NCBI GenBank assembly: GCA_017554235.1
Contig: JAFZIV010000013.1
Span: 1-36,226, forward strand
DNA: 36,226 nt
Direction: 5' to 3'
DNA from: Selenomonadaceae bacterium
Lineage (GTDB): Bacteria > Bacillota > Negativicutes > Selenomonadales > Selenomonadaceae
Below, piece after piece: positions 17,555-25,681 of this stretch. The notes under the pieces were generated by a model. That model was given only the letters and a program-made list of their open reading frames with translations, was not told where the DNA came from and searched no databases. Made by a program: the position numbers and the translations under genes. Numbering within the stretch: the first letter of the stretch is position 1; every line of letters starts with the position of its first letter.

Positions 17555-18793
17555 TTATGCGTTAAGGTAAGCCTTTTGATCTTCCGTCAAGCTGTCAATC
17601 TCAATACCTATTGACGCAAGTTTAATCTCCGCAATTTTTGTACTGATTTCGTCGGGGATAAGGTAAACTTTATTTTCAAGCTTGCCGTGATTGTGAAGAA
17701 TATGTGCAACGCTGAAAAATTGTACCGCAAAACTTAAATCCATAATCTCGGCGGGATGTCCGTCGCCTGACGCTAAATTTACCAGTCGACCTTGCGCCAA
17801 TAAATAAATTTTCCGACCGTCCTTTTGCAAAAATTCTTCAACATTAGCACGAACAGTTTTTCTGCTGACAGATTGCGTTTCAAGTTGCGGAATATTAATT
17901 TCAACGTCAAAATGTCCCGCATTAGCCAAAATTGCGCCGCTCTTCATCAACGGATAATGTTCACCAGTGATAACGTCTTTGTTGCCCGTGACAGTCAAGA
18001 AAATATCGCCAATTTTCGCCGCCTCATTCATCGGCATTACGCGGAAACCGTCGAATACCGCCTCAATCGCTTTAATCGGATCTACTTCAGTGACAATGAC
18101 ATTTGCGCCGAGACCTTTAGCACGCATAGCCGCACCCTTGCCGCACCAACCGTAACCGGCAATGACAACATTTTTTCCGGCAACTACAAGATTAGTTGCA
18201 CGCATAATTCCTTCCCAAGTCGATTGCCCTGTACCGTAGCGATTATCAAACAAATATTTACAGTAAGCGTCATTGGCGGCAATTACGGGGAAGGCAAGCT
18301 CGCCGCGATTTTCCAACGCGCGAAGTCTGTGTACGCCTGTTGTAGTTTCTTCTGAACCGCCTAAAATTTTTGCAAGAGCGTCACGGCGTTTAGTGTGAAT
18401 TAAATTTGTAATATCGCCGCCGTCATCAATTACAATCGTCGGTTCAAAATCAACCGCTTTGTTCAGATAATCGTTGTATTCTTCGTCGGTGCAAGCGTGT
18501 TTAGCAAAAACTGTTATCCCACGTTCGACAAGCGCGGCGGCAACGTCATCTTGAGTAGAAAGAGGATTGCTCCCCGTCAAGACAACTTCCGCACCTGCAT
18601 TTTTAAAAACTTCCGTCATGTACGCGGTCTTAGCTTCAAGGTGAATCGTTATAGAAATTCTTTGTCCTGCGAAAGGTTTTGTCTTAGAAAATTCGCGTTC
18701 AATCGACGCCATAACCGGCATAAAATTTTTTACCCAATTAATTTTATCGTGTCCTGTCGGTGCAAGTTTGATGTCCTTAATAATTGATTCCAA
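17555..18793 (-). CDS. ahcY: Adenosylhomocysteinase
   Basis: A 412-aa NAD-dependent enzyme that splits S-adenosylhomocysteine into adenosine and homocysteine. This removes the inhibitory product of methyl transfer. The NAD-binding loop [18 protein letters not shown] is intact, followed by VTEVDP. The substrate-side blocks [18 protein letters not shown] and NAGHFDVEI are clear. The length matches the shorter bacterial/archaeal type. The TTG start lies 1 bp after the surE stop, and its ribosome-binding site (AAGGGAG) is inside the end of surE. The two genes are therefore coupled. Confidence 0.95.
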   Translation of the reverse strand: MESIIKDIKLAPTGHDKINWVKNFMPVMASIEREFSKTKPFAGQRISITIHLEAKTAYMTEVFKNAGAEVVLTGSNPLSTQDDVAAALVERGITVFAKHACTDEEYNDYLNKAVDFEPTIVIDDGGDITNLIHTKRRDALAKILGGSEETTTGVHRLRALENRGELAFPVIAANDAYCKYLFDNRYGTGQSTWEGIMRATNLVVAGKNVVIAGYGWCGKGAAMRAKGLGANVIVTEVDPIKAIEAVFDGFRVMPMNEAAKIGDIFLTVTGNKDVITGEHYPLMKSGAILANAGHFDVEINIPQLETQSVSRKTVRANVEEFLQKDGRKIYLLAQGRLVNLASGDGHPAEIMDLSFAVQFFSVAHILHNHGKLENKVYLIPDEISTKIAEIKLASIGIEIDSLTEDQKAYLNA

Positions 18794-18794
18794 A

Positions 18795-19520
18795 TTAAAA
18801 TTCTCCCTTCAAATCCGTAATATCACAATGCAAAGGCGTAACTGAAACGTAACCTTGATTGACGGCGTAAATATCTGTACCTTCGCTGTCGTCAATGTCA
18901 GAAATTTCGCCGCGTATCTCAAAAAAAACTTTCCCGTCGTCATTTTCATGCGTAATAAAAGCGTTAATGTAATCGCGTCGACCGAGCCGCGCAGTTTTAA
19001 ATTCAGCGTAACCTGCGCGGTATTTTTTAGGAAAGTTTAAATTATGGAAAAAAATTTCGTTACGTTGCATTTGCGCGGAAAAATATTTTGCGGTTTCAGC
19101 GGCGGCGTTATCAAAAGAAATTTCCGAATGAATATCAAGTGAAACGGCAAGCGCGGGAATTTCATGCAGGTAACCTTCAAGAGCCGCTCCCACTGTGCCG
19201 GAATATAAAACGTCCGTTGCAAGATTCGCGCCGTTATTTATTCCTGATACCACCGCGCAGATTTTTTTATCTGTGTCAATCGCCTCAAGATAGAATTTTA
19301 CACAATCTGTAGGCGTGCCGTCAATCGTCCAAGTCTCAAAACCTTCATCGTCAACGCGGCGATATTCAAGCTTGCGACCTATTGAAAGCGCGTGTGACAT
19401 ACCGCTTTGTTGATACATGGGCGCGGCGATGGCGACTTCAAAATTTTCTTTAAGTGCGTGAGCCATTGCCCAAAGTCCTGCGCCGTCAATTCCGTCATCA
19501 TTGCTGATTAAAATTTTCAC
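18795..19520 (-). CDS. surE: 5'/3'-nucleotidase SurE
   Basis: A 241-aa metal-dependent phosphatase acting on nucleoside monophosphates. The family start [16 protein letters not shown] carries the metal-binding Asp pair. [25 protein letters not shown] gives the conserved Asn and Ser-Gly-Thr loop. The GTG start follows GGTGGTG. It is the first gene of the surE-ahcY unit. A nucleotidase beside SAH hydrolase suits adenosine and nucleotide salvage, but the link is only by position. Confidence 0.94.
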   Translation of the reverse strand: MKILISNDDGIDGAGLWAMAHALKENFEVAIAAPMYQQSGMSHALSIGRKLEYRRVDDEGFETWTIDGTPTDCVKFYLEAIDTDKKICAVVSGINNGANLATDVLYSGTVGAALEGYLHEIPALAVSLDIHSEISFDNAAAETAKYFSAQMQRNEIFFHNLNFPKKYRAGYAEFKTARLGRRDYINAFITHENDDGKVFFEIRGEISDIDDSEGTDIYAVNQGYVSVTPLHCDITDLKGEF

Positions 19521-19563
19521 TTAATCACCACCAAAAATTTTTTTCATTATAACAGATTTACGC

Positions 19564-19598
19564 AAAAATAAAACTCCCTGCAAAATTTTGAAGGGAGT
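19564..19598 (-). terminator. Terminator of the PTS IIA-like gene
   Basis: ACTCCCT and AGGGAGT (19573-19579 and 19592-19598) make a perfect 7-bp stem. On the - strand it is followed by TTTTATTTTT, so it ends the gene at 19630-20142. Confidence 0.83.
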
Positions 19599-19629
19599 CT
19601 TTTAAAATTATTTCGGTATGACGTAGAAT

Positions 19630-20142
19630 TTATTTCACTTTAACTACAAAGTCTGCTTCATCTTCGCCGGCAATTTCCGCGCCGCTTTCAACGAAAATAC
19701 CTTTAAGCGTTTTAGCAAGTTCACTGTCTCCGATAACCGCCGCTTTCTTGCCTTTAAGAGCCGCCGTATCTGCTTCGCTGACGGAAATTTCGTCGCCTAT
19801 ACGAATGTTAGGAATTGGCTTATCTTCTACGTGTACACTGCCTTCCATCAAATCGCCCGCGCCGCCGTCAAACTTAATGATAACGTGACCAAGCGTCTTA
19901 ATATTGCTATGGACTTCTCCGCCAACCTTGATAATTTTAAATTCGCTGTCAGCAACTTTGAGAATGTCGCCCGGTTTAATTACGCCGTCAAGCTTGTTGC
20001 CGCTATGCAGTACCGAAAATTCACGAAGTTCCGGAAGAACCATAGAATCATCAAACAACACCATCATCTTAACGACGTTTAAAAACTTCGGCACATCGCC
20101 GCCGACGCCTACAATTTTAGTCGAATAATACTTTTTTGACAC
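19630..20142 (-). CDS. Stand-alone glucitol/sorbitol-type PTS IIA-like protein
   Basis: A 170-aa protein from the GTG at 20142, placed 5 nt after GGGAGGGG. An ATG further up (20199) has no such site. Residues 1-115 follow the EIIA-Gut (GutA/SrlB) pattern: a strand-rich start, LPELREFSVLHSGN with His46 at the expected phosphorylation position, and LGHVIIKFDGG. Such proteins normally pass phosphate from HPr to a sorbitol IIB/IIC pair. No other PTS gene is near. The last 50 residues (LKGKKAAVIGDSELAKTLKG onward) are an extension I cannot assign. A regulatory role is possible. Confidence 0.7.
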   Translation of the reverse strand: MSKKYYSTKIVGVGGDVPKFLNVVKMMVLFDDSMVLPELREFSVLHSGNKLDGVIKPGDILKVADSEFKIIKVGGEVHSNIKTLGHVIIKFDGGAGDLMEGSVHVEDKPIPNIRIGDEISVSEADTAALKGKKAAVIGDSELAKTLKGIFVESGAEIAGEDEADFVVKVK

Positions 20143-20306
20143 GCAAACCCCTCCCAAAAAATTCAGAAATTTTTTCAACTTTATTTTTAAATTCTTCAAG
20201 CGGTTAATTTATCCTGCCGCCTTTTTCATTTAATCTAAAAATTTTTTGAAATAAATGCGATAAGACATCGCGTCGAATAAAAATTTTTTTGAAAGGCTAA
20301 TAGGGA

Positions 20307-20334
20307 TTGAATTTAAAACAATTTATGATATAAT
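20307..20334 (+). promoter_or_regulatory. Promoter of tatA-tatC
   Basis: TTGAAT (20307-20312), 16-bp spacer, perfect TATAAT (20329-20334), 55 bp before the tatA ATG. A small hairpin (GCGAT/ATCGC) lies just upstream, near 20257. No gene is seen in 20143-20388. Confidence 0.75.
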
Positions 20335-20388
20335 TTCCGAAATTATTTGGAAAGTTACTTTAAGAAATTTAAATGAGGAGATTTAATT

Positions 20389-20565
20389 ATGTTTGGAATT
20401 GGCATACCTGAATTGGTTTTGATCTTGATAATCGGTCTTGTAGTTTTCGGACCAGGCAAATTGCCGGGCGTCGGTAAGGCGTTGGGACAGAGCATTAAAG
20501 AATTTAAGCAGGCAAATTCGGACGATAAAACTTCTGACACCGAAAATAAAGTCGATAAGAAATGA
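20389..20565 (+). CDS. tatA: Twin-arginine translocase subunit TatA
   Basis: A 58-aa protein with the full TatA plan. A short N-terminal segment (MFGIGIPELVLILIIGLVVF) is one membrane helix, then the hinge FGPGKLPGVGKALG and the amphipathic helix (QSIKEFKQA). A charged Asp/Lys tail follows. It forms the protein-conducting part of the Tat system for folded proteins. GAGGAG precedes the ATG. The stop overlaps the tatC start (ATGA). Confidence 0.93.
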   Translation: MFGIGIPELVLILIIGLVVFGPGKLPGVGKALGQSIKEFKQANSDDKTSDTENKVDKK

Positions 20566-21317
20566 CTTCATCTGAAGACAAACTTCAAAAATCAGCTGAT
20601 GAAAATTCTAATGACGAGCAAATTGATGATGGTTCAATGCCGCTGACTTCGCATTTGGAAGAGTTACGTTCGCGAATCATAAAAAGTTTGTTTGCTATTG
20701 TCGCCGGCAGTTGTATTTCGTATTTTTTCCTTGACGAGATAACAAAATTTTTAACTGCACCTGTCGGCAAGCTTTACTATATGCAACCGGGCGAAGCTTT
20801 TTTCACGTATCTTAAAATTGACATTGTCACGGGATTTTTGATTGCCCTGCCAATAATTTTTTTTCACATATGGCAATTTTTTCTGCCCGCGCTTACGAAG
20901 TCTGAACGCGCCGTATTGGGAATACTCGTTCCGTCATCGGTAATTTTATTTTTCGCGGGATTGGCATTTTCATTTTTCCTGTTAATGCCAGTAGCGTTGA
21001 AATTTTTTATGGGATTTAGCACGGACGATTTGCAGACAATGTTTTCGTTCCAAAATTATTTTGACTTCGTGATAATGTTTTCATTACCGTTCGGTTTCGT
21101 GTTTGAGTTGCCGCTCGTGATAATCGTGCTTGGCAAGTTGGGAGTTTTGACCAGCCAATTTTTAGGAAAGTACCGCCGAATAATTTTTTTCCTGTCCTTC
21201 ATAATCGGCGCACTTGTCACAACGCCTGACGTTATCACGCAAATTGCCGTAGCTATTCCCGTGATGATGTTGTATGAAGTCGGCTACCTCGTTGTCAAAT
21301 ATGTTTTGAAAAAATAA
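20562..21317 (+). CDS. tatC: Twin-arginine translocase subunit TatC
   Basis: A 251-aa inner-membrane protein with six predicted helices. It is the receptor for twin-arginine signal peptides. The family marks are SHLEELRSRI before TM1, the FTYLKIDIVTG stretch (the usual Glu is in PGEAFF) and FGFVFELPLVII. The acidic N-terminal 25 residues are longer than usual. It overlaps tatA by 4 bp; there is no tatB, so this is a minimal TatAC system. A new promoter lies immediately downstream. Confidence 0.95.
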   Translation: MTSSEDKLQKSADENSNDEQIDDGSMPLTSHLEELRSRIIKSLFAIVAGSCISYFFLDEITKFLTAPVGKLYYMQPGEAFFTYLKIDIVTGFLIALPIIFFHIWQFFLPALTKSERAVLGILVPSSVILFFAGLAFSFFLLMPVALKFFMGFSTDDLQTMFSFQNYFDFVIMFSLPFGFVFELPLVIIVLGKLGVLTSQFLGKYRRIIFFLSFIIGALVTTPDVITQIAVAIPVMMLYEVGYLVVKYVLKK

Positions 21318-21318
21318 C

Positions 21319-21347
21319 TTGACAGCAATGTAAAATTTTTGTAGGAT
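21319..21347 (+). promoter_or_regulatory. Promoter of the hairpin leader
   Basis: Perfect TTGACA (21319-21324), 17-bp spacer, TAGGAT (21342-21347). It starts 2 bp after the tatC stop codon. Transcription would begin near 21354 and run through the hairpin array. Confidence 0.6.
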
Positions 21348-21377
21348 AGCCGCGTTATAATCTTGATTGAAATTGTT

Positions 21378-21628
21378 AGGCAACGAGAGTTCCTGTTATC
21401 TCGGCGCGGGAGCGTCGCTACAGTTGGCGTTTAAACGCTGACTGATTATCCTAGTACTCTCTGCCTTAATCTGTCGGCATAAAAAGTTCCTGTTTAATTC
21501 AATTTGAAAATGTTTTACTTTTCGCCGACAATAAATAACGGCATAGAAAGTTCCTGTTTGTTTTTACCATTTTTTACTTTCCGCCGTTCTCAAAGAATAT
21601 AGTGGCGGTTGGGCTGGGCTCAATCGCC
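21378..21628 (+). ncRNA. Structured leader RNA candidate: three matching hairpins plus a fourth
   Basis: Three hairpins share one plan. The lower stem ends GGC/GCC, an internal loop has three bases 5' and one base 3', a 6-bp upper stem ends AGT/ACT, and the apical loop begins TCCTGTT. Hairpin 1 spans 21378-21466 (AGGC/GCCT, GAGAGT/ACTCTC). Hairpin 2 spans 21472-21530 (TGTCGGC/GCCGACA, AAAAGT/ACTTTT). Hairpin 3 spans 21537-21588 (AACGGC/GCCGTT, GAAAGT/ACTTTC). Stem bases differ but stay paired. A fourth hairpin (21604-21611 with 21621-21628) has a different design and sits 29 bp before the next ATG. No terminator follows, so it is more likely a leader than a free RNA. I know no family for it. 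Confidence 0.6.
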
Positions 21629-21657
21629 TTTAAAGTTTACGGGAAGAAGGGATATTT

Positions 21658-23568
21658 ATGAAAAATTTTATTAAAGCCGTCATCACTCTTTTTAAATCTG
21701 TGCCGACCGTGCAAAATATTTCCGACGTGAAATTTTCTAATGAAGAGAATGTCACGAAAGGATTTTTCATAACGGAATCTGCTTTCAAGTCGTGTCCGAT
21801 TGACAAAGAAATTTTGAAGTTCATCGAAGAAAAATTCGGATACAATATTCTTGAACTTAATCAAGGCTTTTATAAATCTTTTAAGACCGTTACTGAACTT
21901 ACTCCGCAAAAAATTCTTGCCAATAAACTTTTGCATTACATGTCAACTTACGGATTTGAGAATTTAGGAATTTTCGATCAAGAGACAGTTTTCATTCCAA
22001 ATGACGTACTTGAACTTCCCGCCGATTCTAAGCCCATAAAATTGACGATTATAAATTCAATCGGCAACATATCAATTTTTTCTCGCGTAGAAAAAATGAT
22101 TATGTCAGGTATTGCGCTTTCAGATGAGACGCTGGAAAATCTTACGACGATTATAAAATATCTCAATCTGAAATTTGACATTGACGCCGTGCCGAATAAA
22201 GAGTTAAGAATACGTCTTTATGACTTGCTGAATATCCTGCCGAAAAATCCCGCCGAATTTCTGCGCTATATGATTTACAAGGCTATCGACTCAACTTTGC
22301 TGATAAAATCCCCTGAAACGATTGGGGGCGTAAAAAATTCTTCTTTTGACTGTGATAAATTTTTTACAGATTATATTGCGGCTAACGGGCTTGAAAAGCT
22401 TGCAGAAATTTTTCATCGATACAAGCCGTTATGGTTGGCGTTTAAGCAACATTCAAAATTTATGAAGTCGACCGTCAACAAAATGCGTAAACTTGCCGAT
22501 AAGTATCACAAGCCCTTGACGCCGAAAATTTTGGATACAGTGACTTCGAGTCAAAAAATTAATGTCGACGAACTTAAACGCGAGCTTGAAAAAGTTCCCG
22601 TCTTCAAAAGGATTTCGCTTGCCAATGCCATACTTTTTAGATCTGCCGCGCCTGAAAGTATCGCGTATATGATTCGCAACGGAAAAGTTTTCGTTGAAGA
22701 ATACGATAAAAAATTTAAGCTGAACTATCAAACTTTGTTGACGATTGTTGAATCGATTGTGGAAGTTGTCCGCCCCAATGTTGAGGGTAGAAAAATTTAT
22801 TTGCCGGAAAATTTGATATATGCCGCGCCGATTAGTGAGAAAAAATTTATTGGCGAAATTCCTTTTGGCTCGGCTTATACTTTCGACAGTCAATCTGTTA
22901 TCGTCGGTGTTCATTGGTTCAATCTTCCTACGGAGCGCGTTGATTTGGACTTGCATTTAAATTCGACTAAACGCAGTATTGGCTGGTATAATGACTTTAA
23001 TAACAAAAATTTTATTGATACTAAAAATGAAACCATAATTTTTTCCGGCGATATGACGGACGCGCCGATTGATAAGGGCGGAGCGACGGAAGCTTATTTT
23101 GTCGGCGAATCGCTGAAAGATGAAATGCTGATGGTTAATCTGAATCGCTATACGTATCACGAAGAAACTATTCCGTACAAGCTGATTCTTGGCCATGTAG
23201 AAGACGGCAAGATTGACAGAAAATATTTGATTGATTCGCACGAAATTGCTTTTTGTCTGCCGAATAAAATTGAAAGCGGCGAAATGTTCATAGGATTTTT
23301 GAACAGCGATGAAAATGGCAACAAAAAATTTTATTTTACGGCGGCGGAAACCAGCAGAAGGATTGTTGCGCGGCGTGATGAAAATGCTTTGCGTACAATT
23401 TCGGCGTTGCAAACTTCTTTGGAGTCCTGCTTGAAGTTGAAAGATATTTTGAAGGACGCAGGCGCAATTTTTGAAAAAGATAACGACGAAGAATGGGATA
23501 TTAACCTTGACCCGCAAGTTATCACGAAAGATACAATTTTGAATTTGTTTGCGAAAGTGAGTGATTAA
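21658..23568 (+). CDS. Large two-part protein with a TerD-like C-terminal region
   Basis: A 636-aa protein without signal peptide or membrane helix. Residues 1-400 are mainly helical (for example LANKLLHYMSTYGFENLGI and a long run of helix pairs), like an alpha-solenoid. Residues about 408-560 look TerD-like: VGVHWFNLPTERVDLDLHL, then IFSGDMTDAPIDKGGATEAY. That wording resembles the C-terminal part of large actinobacterial and myxobacterial Ter-associated proteins. TerD domains bind calcium and belong to stress and conflict systems. A ribosome-binding site (AGAAGGGA) lies 8 nt before the ATG. It is the first gene after the hairpin leader, and its end overlaps the next start. The family call is tentative. 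Confidence 0.5.
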   Translation: MKNFIKAVITLFKSVPTVQNISDVKFSNEENVTKGFFITESAFKSCPIDKEILKFIEEKFGYNILELNQGFYKSFKTVTELTPQKILANKLLHYMSTYGFENLGIFDQETVFIPNDVLELPADSKPIKLTIINSIGNISIFSRVEKMIMSGIALSDETLENLTTIIKYLNLKFDIDAVPNKELRIRLYDLLNILPKNPAEFLRYMIYKAIDSTLLIKSPETIGGVKNSSFDCDKFFTDYIAANGLEKLAEIFHRYKPLWLAFKQHSKFMKSTVNKMRKLADKYHKPLTPKILDTVTSSQKINVDELKRELEKVPVFKRISLANAILFRSAAPESIAYMIRNGKVFVEEYDKKFKLNYQTLLTIVESIVEVVRPNVEGRKIYLPENLIYAAPISEKKFIGEIPFGSAYTFDSQSVIVGVHWFNLPTERVDLDLHLNSTKRSIGWYNDFNNKNFIDTKNETIIFSGDMTDAPIDKGGATEAYFVGESLKDEMLMVNLNRYTYHEETIPYKLILGHVEDGKIDRKYLIDSHEIAFCLPNKIESGEMFIGFLNSDENGNKKFYFTAAETSRRIVARRDENALRTISALQTSLESCLKLKDILKDAGAIFEKDNDEEWDINLDPQVITKDTILNLFAKVSD

Positions 23569-23785
23569 ATTGACTAACGAAGAAAAAATTATCTCTATGC
23601 TGGAAAGTTTGCAAAAAGAAGTTGCAGATTTAAAAGCCGAAATTAAAGAATCGCGCTATAAAAAATCTATGCGCGAAGAAACTCAAGATGAGTACATTGC
23701 TCGTCAGCTCACGGCACTTGAGGGAATGCGTAGCGTTTTGACGAAGGAAGAAGCGGATAAACTCGCGGAGATTGTGGGGATTTAG
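23561..23785 (+). CDS. Small antitoxin-like protein upstream of vapC
   Basis: A 74-aa acidic and basic helical protein. Residues 5-35 form a likely coiled coil (EKIISMLESLQKEVADLKAE), and the C-terminal half is also helical. I see no AbrB, RHH or Phd motif, so the antitoxin call rests on position, size and coupling. The GTG start overlaps the preceding gene by 8 bp (a TTG at 23570 is possible). The stop is 1 bp from the vapC ATG. Such a partner would bind and block the PIN toxin and repress its own promoter. Confidence 0.65.
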   Translation: MIKLTNEEKIISMLESLQKEVADLKAEIKESRYKKSMREETQDEYIARQLTALEGMRSVLTKEEADKLAEIVGI

Positions 23786-23786
23786 C

Positions 23787-24182
23787 ATGAAATATCTTTT
23801 GGACAGTAGCGCGGTTATTGACCTTATTCGCGGCAACGAAAAAGTTCTGAACGAATATAATCGCAAATTAATTGAGAGGAATAAATTTTTCATTTGCCCG
23901 ATTATTTATTATGAAGTTATGCGCGGCTTTAAAGTTTTAAATGGCGGAAAACGCATTGAAACATTTTTAAAATTTTATCAGATGTGGGATAATCTCCAAA
24001 TGGAAGATAGCGCAATGATGAAAGCCGCCGAAATTTACGTTAAACTTCGTAAAGGGCAGACAGTGGAGGATAACGATATTTTCATCGCGGCTGTTGCTAT
24101 TGTCAATGATTGTACGCTGATAACTGCCAATGAAAAACATTTTTCGCGAATCGACGAATTGAAATTTGAAAATTGGCGGTGA
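23787..24182 (+). CDS. vapC: VapC-type PIN-domain ribonuclease toxin
   Basis: A 131-aa protein, typical of VapC. The PIN acidic residues are in place: Asp6 in YLLDSSAVIDL, Glu in YYEVMRG, Asp in VEDNDIFIAA. ITANEKHFSRI is the usual Thr-x-Asn...HF end. VapC toxins cut specific RNAs, often tRNAs, using magnesium. The ATG at 23787 is preferred (GTGGGGA 6 nt upstream). It is unusual that the pair is embedded in a longer operon, with the TerD-like gene before and ubiD 7 bp after. Confidence 0.87.
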   Translation: MKYLLDSSAVIDLIRGNEKVLNEYNRKLIERNKFFICPIIYYEVMRGFKVLNGGKRIETFLKFYQMWDNLQMEDSAMMKAAEIYVKLRKGQTVEDNDIFIAAVAIVNDCTLITANEKHFSRIDELKFENWR

Positions 24183-24189
24183 AAAATTT

Positions 24190-25647
24190 TTGGCATATAA
24201 AGATTTACGAGAATTTATTGCGGAACTTGAAAGCAGAGGATTGCTTAAACGCATAAAAGTTCCTGTTGACGCCGAATTAGAAATTACGGAAATTACCGAT
24301 CGTGTTTCAAAATTTCGTGACGGGCGTAATGTCGCATTACTATTTGAAAATGTACGCGGTTATGACATACCGGTTTTAACGAATATGTTTGGAAGTTACG
24401 AGCGAATGTCATTGGCTCTCGGCGTTGATAAACTTGACGATGCGGCAAACGATATACGCGAACTTTTGAAGTTGCCTTATATTTCGCTGAAAAATCGTAT
24501 GAGTATCGTTTCAATCGTCTCAACCGGCAGTAAAGTTATTAATTTCCCCAAGTATGTAAAAAATGCTCCATGTCAAGAAATTGTAGAAGAAAATCCTGAT
24601 TTAAATAAAATTCCTATTTTAAAATGTTGGCCTCAAGACGGCGGAAATTTTATAACGTTGCCGCTTGTCTTTACAAAAAATCCGCGTACAGGAAAACGTA
24701 ACGTCGGTATGTATCGCTTGCAAAAATATGATTCCACTACAACGGGTATGCATTGGCACATTCATAAAAACGGCGCGGAAAATTTCAGGGACGCGCAGGT
24801 TGACGGGCAAAATAAAATTGAAGTTGCCGTCGCAATAGGTACAGACCCAGTTGTAACTTATGCCGCAACTGCTCCGCTTCCTCGTGACGTTGACGAAATG
24901 GTTTTTGCAGGATTCTTACGCCATAAATCTGTTGAGTTGACAAAGTGCAAAACTGTTGACCTTGAAGTACCTGCTACCGCCGAATTTATTTTAGAAGGCT
25001 ACGTTTTGACTGACGAATTTAGACGCGAAGGACCTTTCGGCGACCATACGGGATATTATTCTTTGGCTGACGATTATCCCGTTTTTCACGTAACTTGCAT
25101 AACTCACAGAAAAAATCCTATTTACGCGGCAACAATCGTTGGTAAGCCGCCTATGGAAGATTGTTACATGGCGAAGGCTACGGAAAGAATTTTTTTACCG
25201 CTGTTGCAACAAATTATTCCTGAAATTATTGATATAAATATGCCGCTTGAAGGCGTCTTTCACGATTGCATAATTGTTTCCATAAAAAAAAGTTACCCCA
25301 TGCAAGCGCGAAAGGTTATGCACGCTTTATGGGGTATGGGACAAATGATGAACGTCAAGATGATTATTGTTGTTGACGCTCATGTAAACGTACAGGATTT
25401 AAGCGAAGTTGCTTGGAGAGTTTTTAATAACATTGACGCGGATCACGACTTAGAAATTGTTCATGGACCTCTTGACGTACTCGACCACTCATCGCCTATG
25501 GCAAAGTGGGGAGCTAAACTCGGCATTGACGCTACAAAAACTTGGAAGGAAGAAGGACATCTGCGCGATTGGCCCGATGAAATTTCTATGACGCCTGAAG
25601 TTAAAGACCGAATAAATTTTATTTGGAAGTCGCTCGGATTGGAATAA
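24190..25647 (+). CDS. UbiD-family decarboxylase
   Basis: A 485-aa enzyme from the TTG at 24190, the usual UbiD length. An upstream in-frame TTG (24166) lies inside vapC. UbiD enzymes use prenylated FMN to remove or add CO2 on aromatic or unsaturated acids. Here it may act in menaquinone synthesis, or on phenolic acids. REGPFGDHTGYYS, the active-site Glu/Arg block, is intact. KNPRTGKRNVGMYRLQ and GKPPMEDCYMAKATER are family signatures. No ubiX partner (prFMN maker) is in view. A strong terminator follows. Being in one operon with vapBC is unusual. Confidence 0.88.
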   Translation: MAYKDLREFIAELESRGLLKRIKVPVDAELEITEITDRVSKFRDGRNVALLFENVRGYDIPVLTNMFGSYERMSLALGVDKLDDAANDIRELLKLPYISLKNRMSIVSIVSTGSKVINFPKYVKNAPCQEIVEENPDLNKIPILKCWPQDGGNFITLPLVFTKNPRTGKRNVGMYRLQKYDSTTTGMHWHIHKNGAENFRDAQVDGQNKIEVAVAIGTDPVVTYAATAPLPRDVDEMVFAGFLRHKSVELTKCKTVDLEVPATAEFILEGYVLTDEFRREGPFGDHTGYYSLADDYPVFHVTCITHRKNPIYAATIVGKPPMEDCYMAKATERIFLPLLQQIIPEIIDINMPLEGVFHDCIIVSIKKSYPMQARKVMHALWGMGQMMNVKMIIVVDAHVNVQDLSEVAWRVFNNIDADHDLEIVHGPLDVLDHSSPMAKWGAKLGIDATKTWKEEGHLRDWPDEISMTPEVKDRINFIWKSLGLE

Positions 25648-25653
25648 ATCATT

Positions 25654-25681
25654 GTCTCTGCAAACGCGGAGACTTTTTTTT
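25654..25681 (+). terminator. Terminator of the leader-terD-like-vapBC-ubiD operon
   Basis: GTCTCTGC and GCGGAGAC form an 8-bp stem with one G-U pair and an AAAC loop. A run of at least seven T follows. Confidence 0.85.

Noticed and set aside
17555-19560. SAM or SAH riboswitch upstream of surE-ahcY
   Set aside because: Only about 40 bp lie between the surE start and the preceding terminator, too short, and no riboswitch core is seen.
21378-21466. 6S RNA, RNase P RNA, SRP RNA or T-box as explanation for the leader
   Set aside because: None of the conserved cores of these RNAs is visible, and the threefold hairpin design fits none of them.
24250-24268. A further copy of the leader-like sequence cataaaagttcctgtt, inside ubiD
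   Set aside because: It encodes the conserved KVPVD stretch of UbiD, and no matching 3' arm follows, so the hairpin is not formed. Probably chance.
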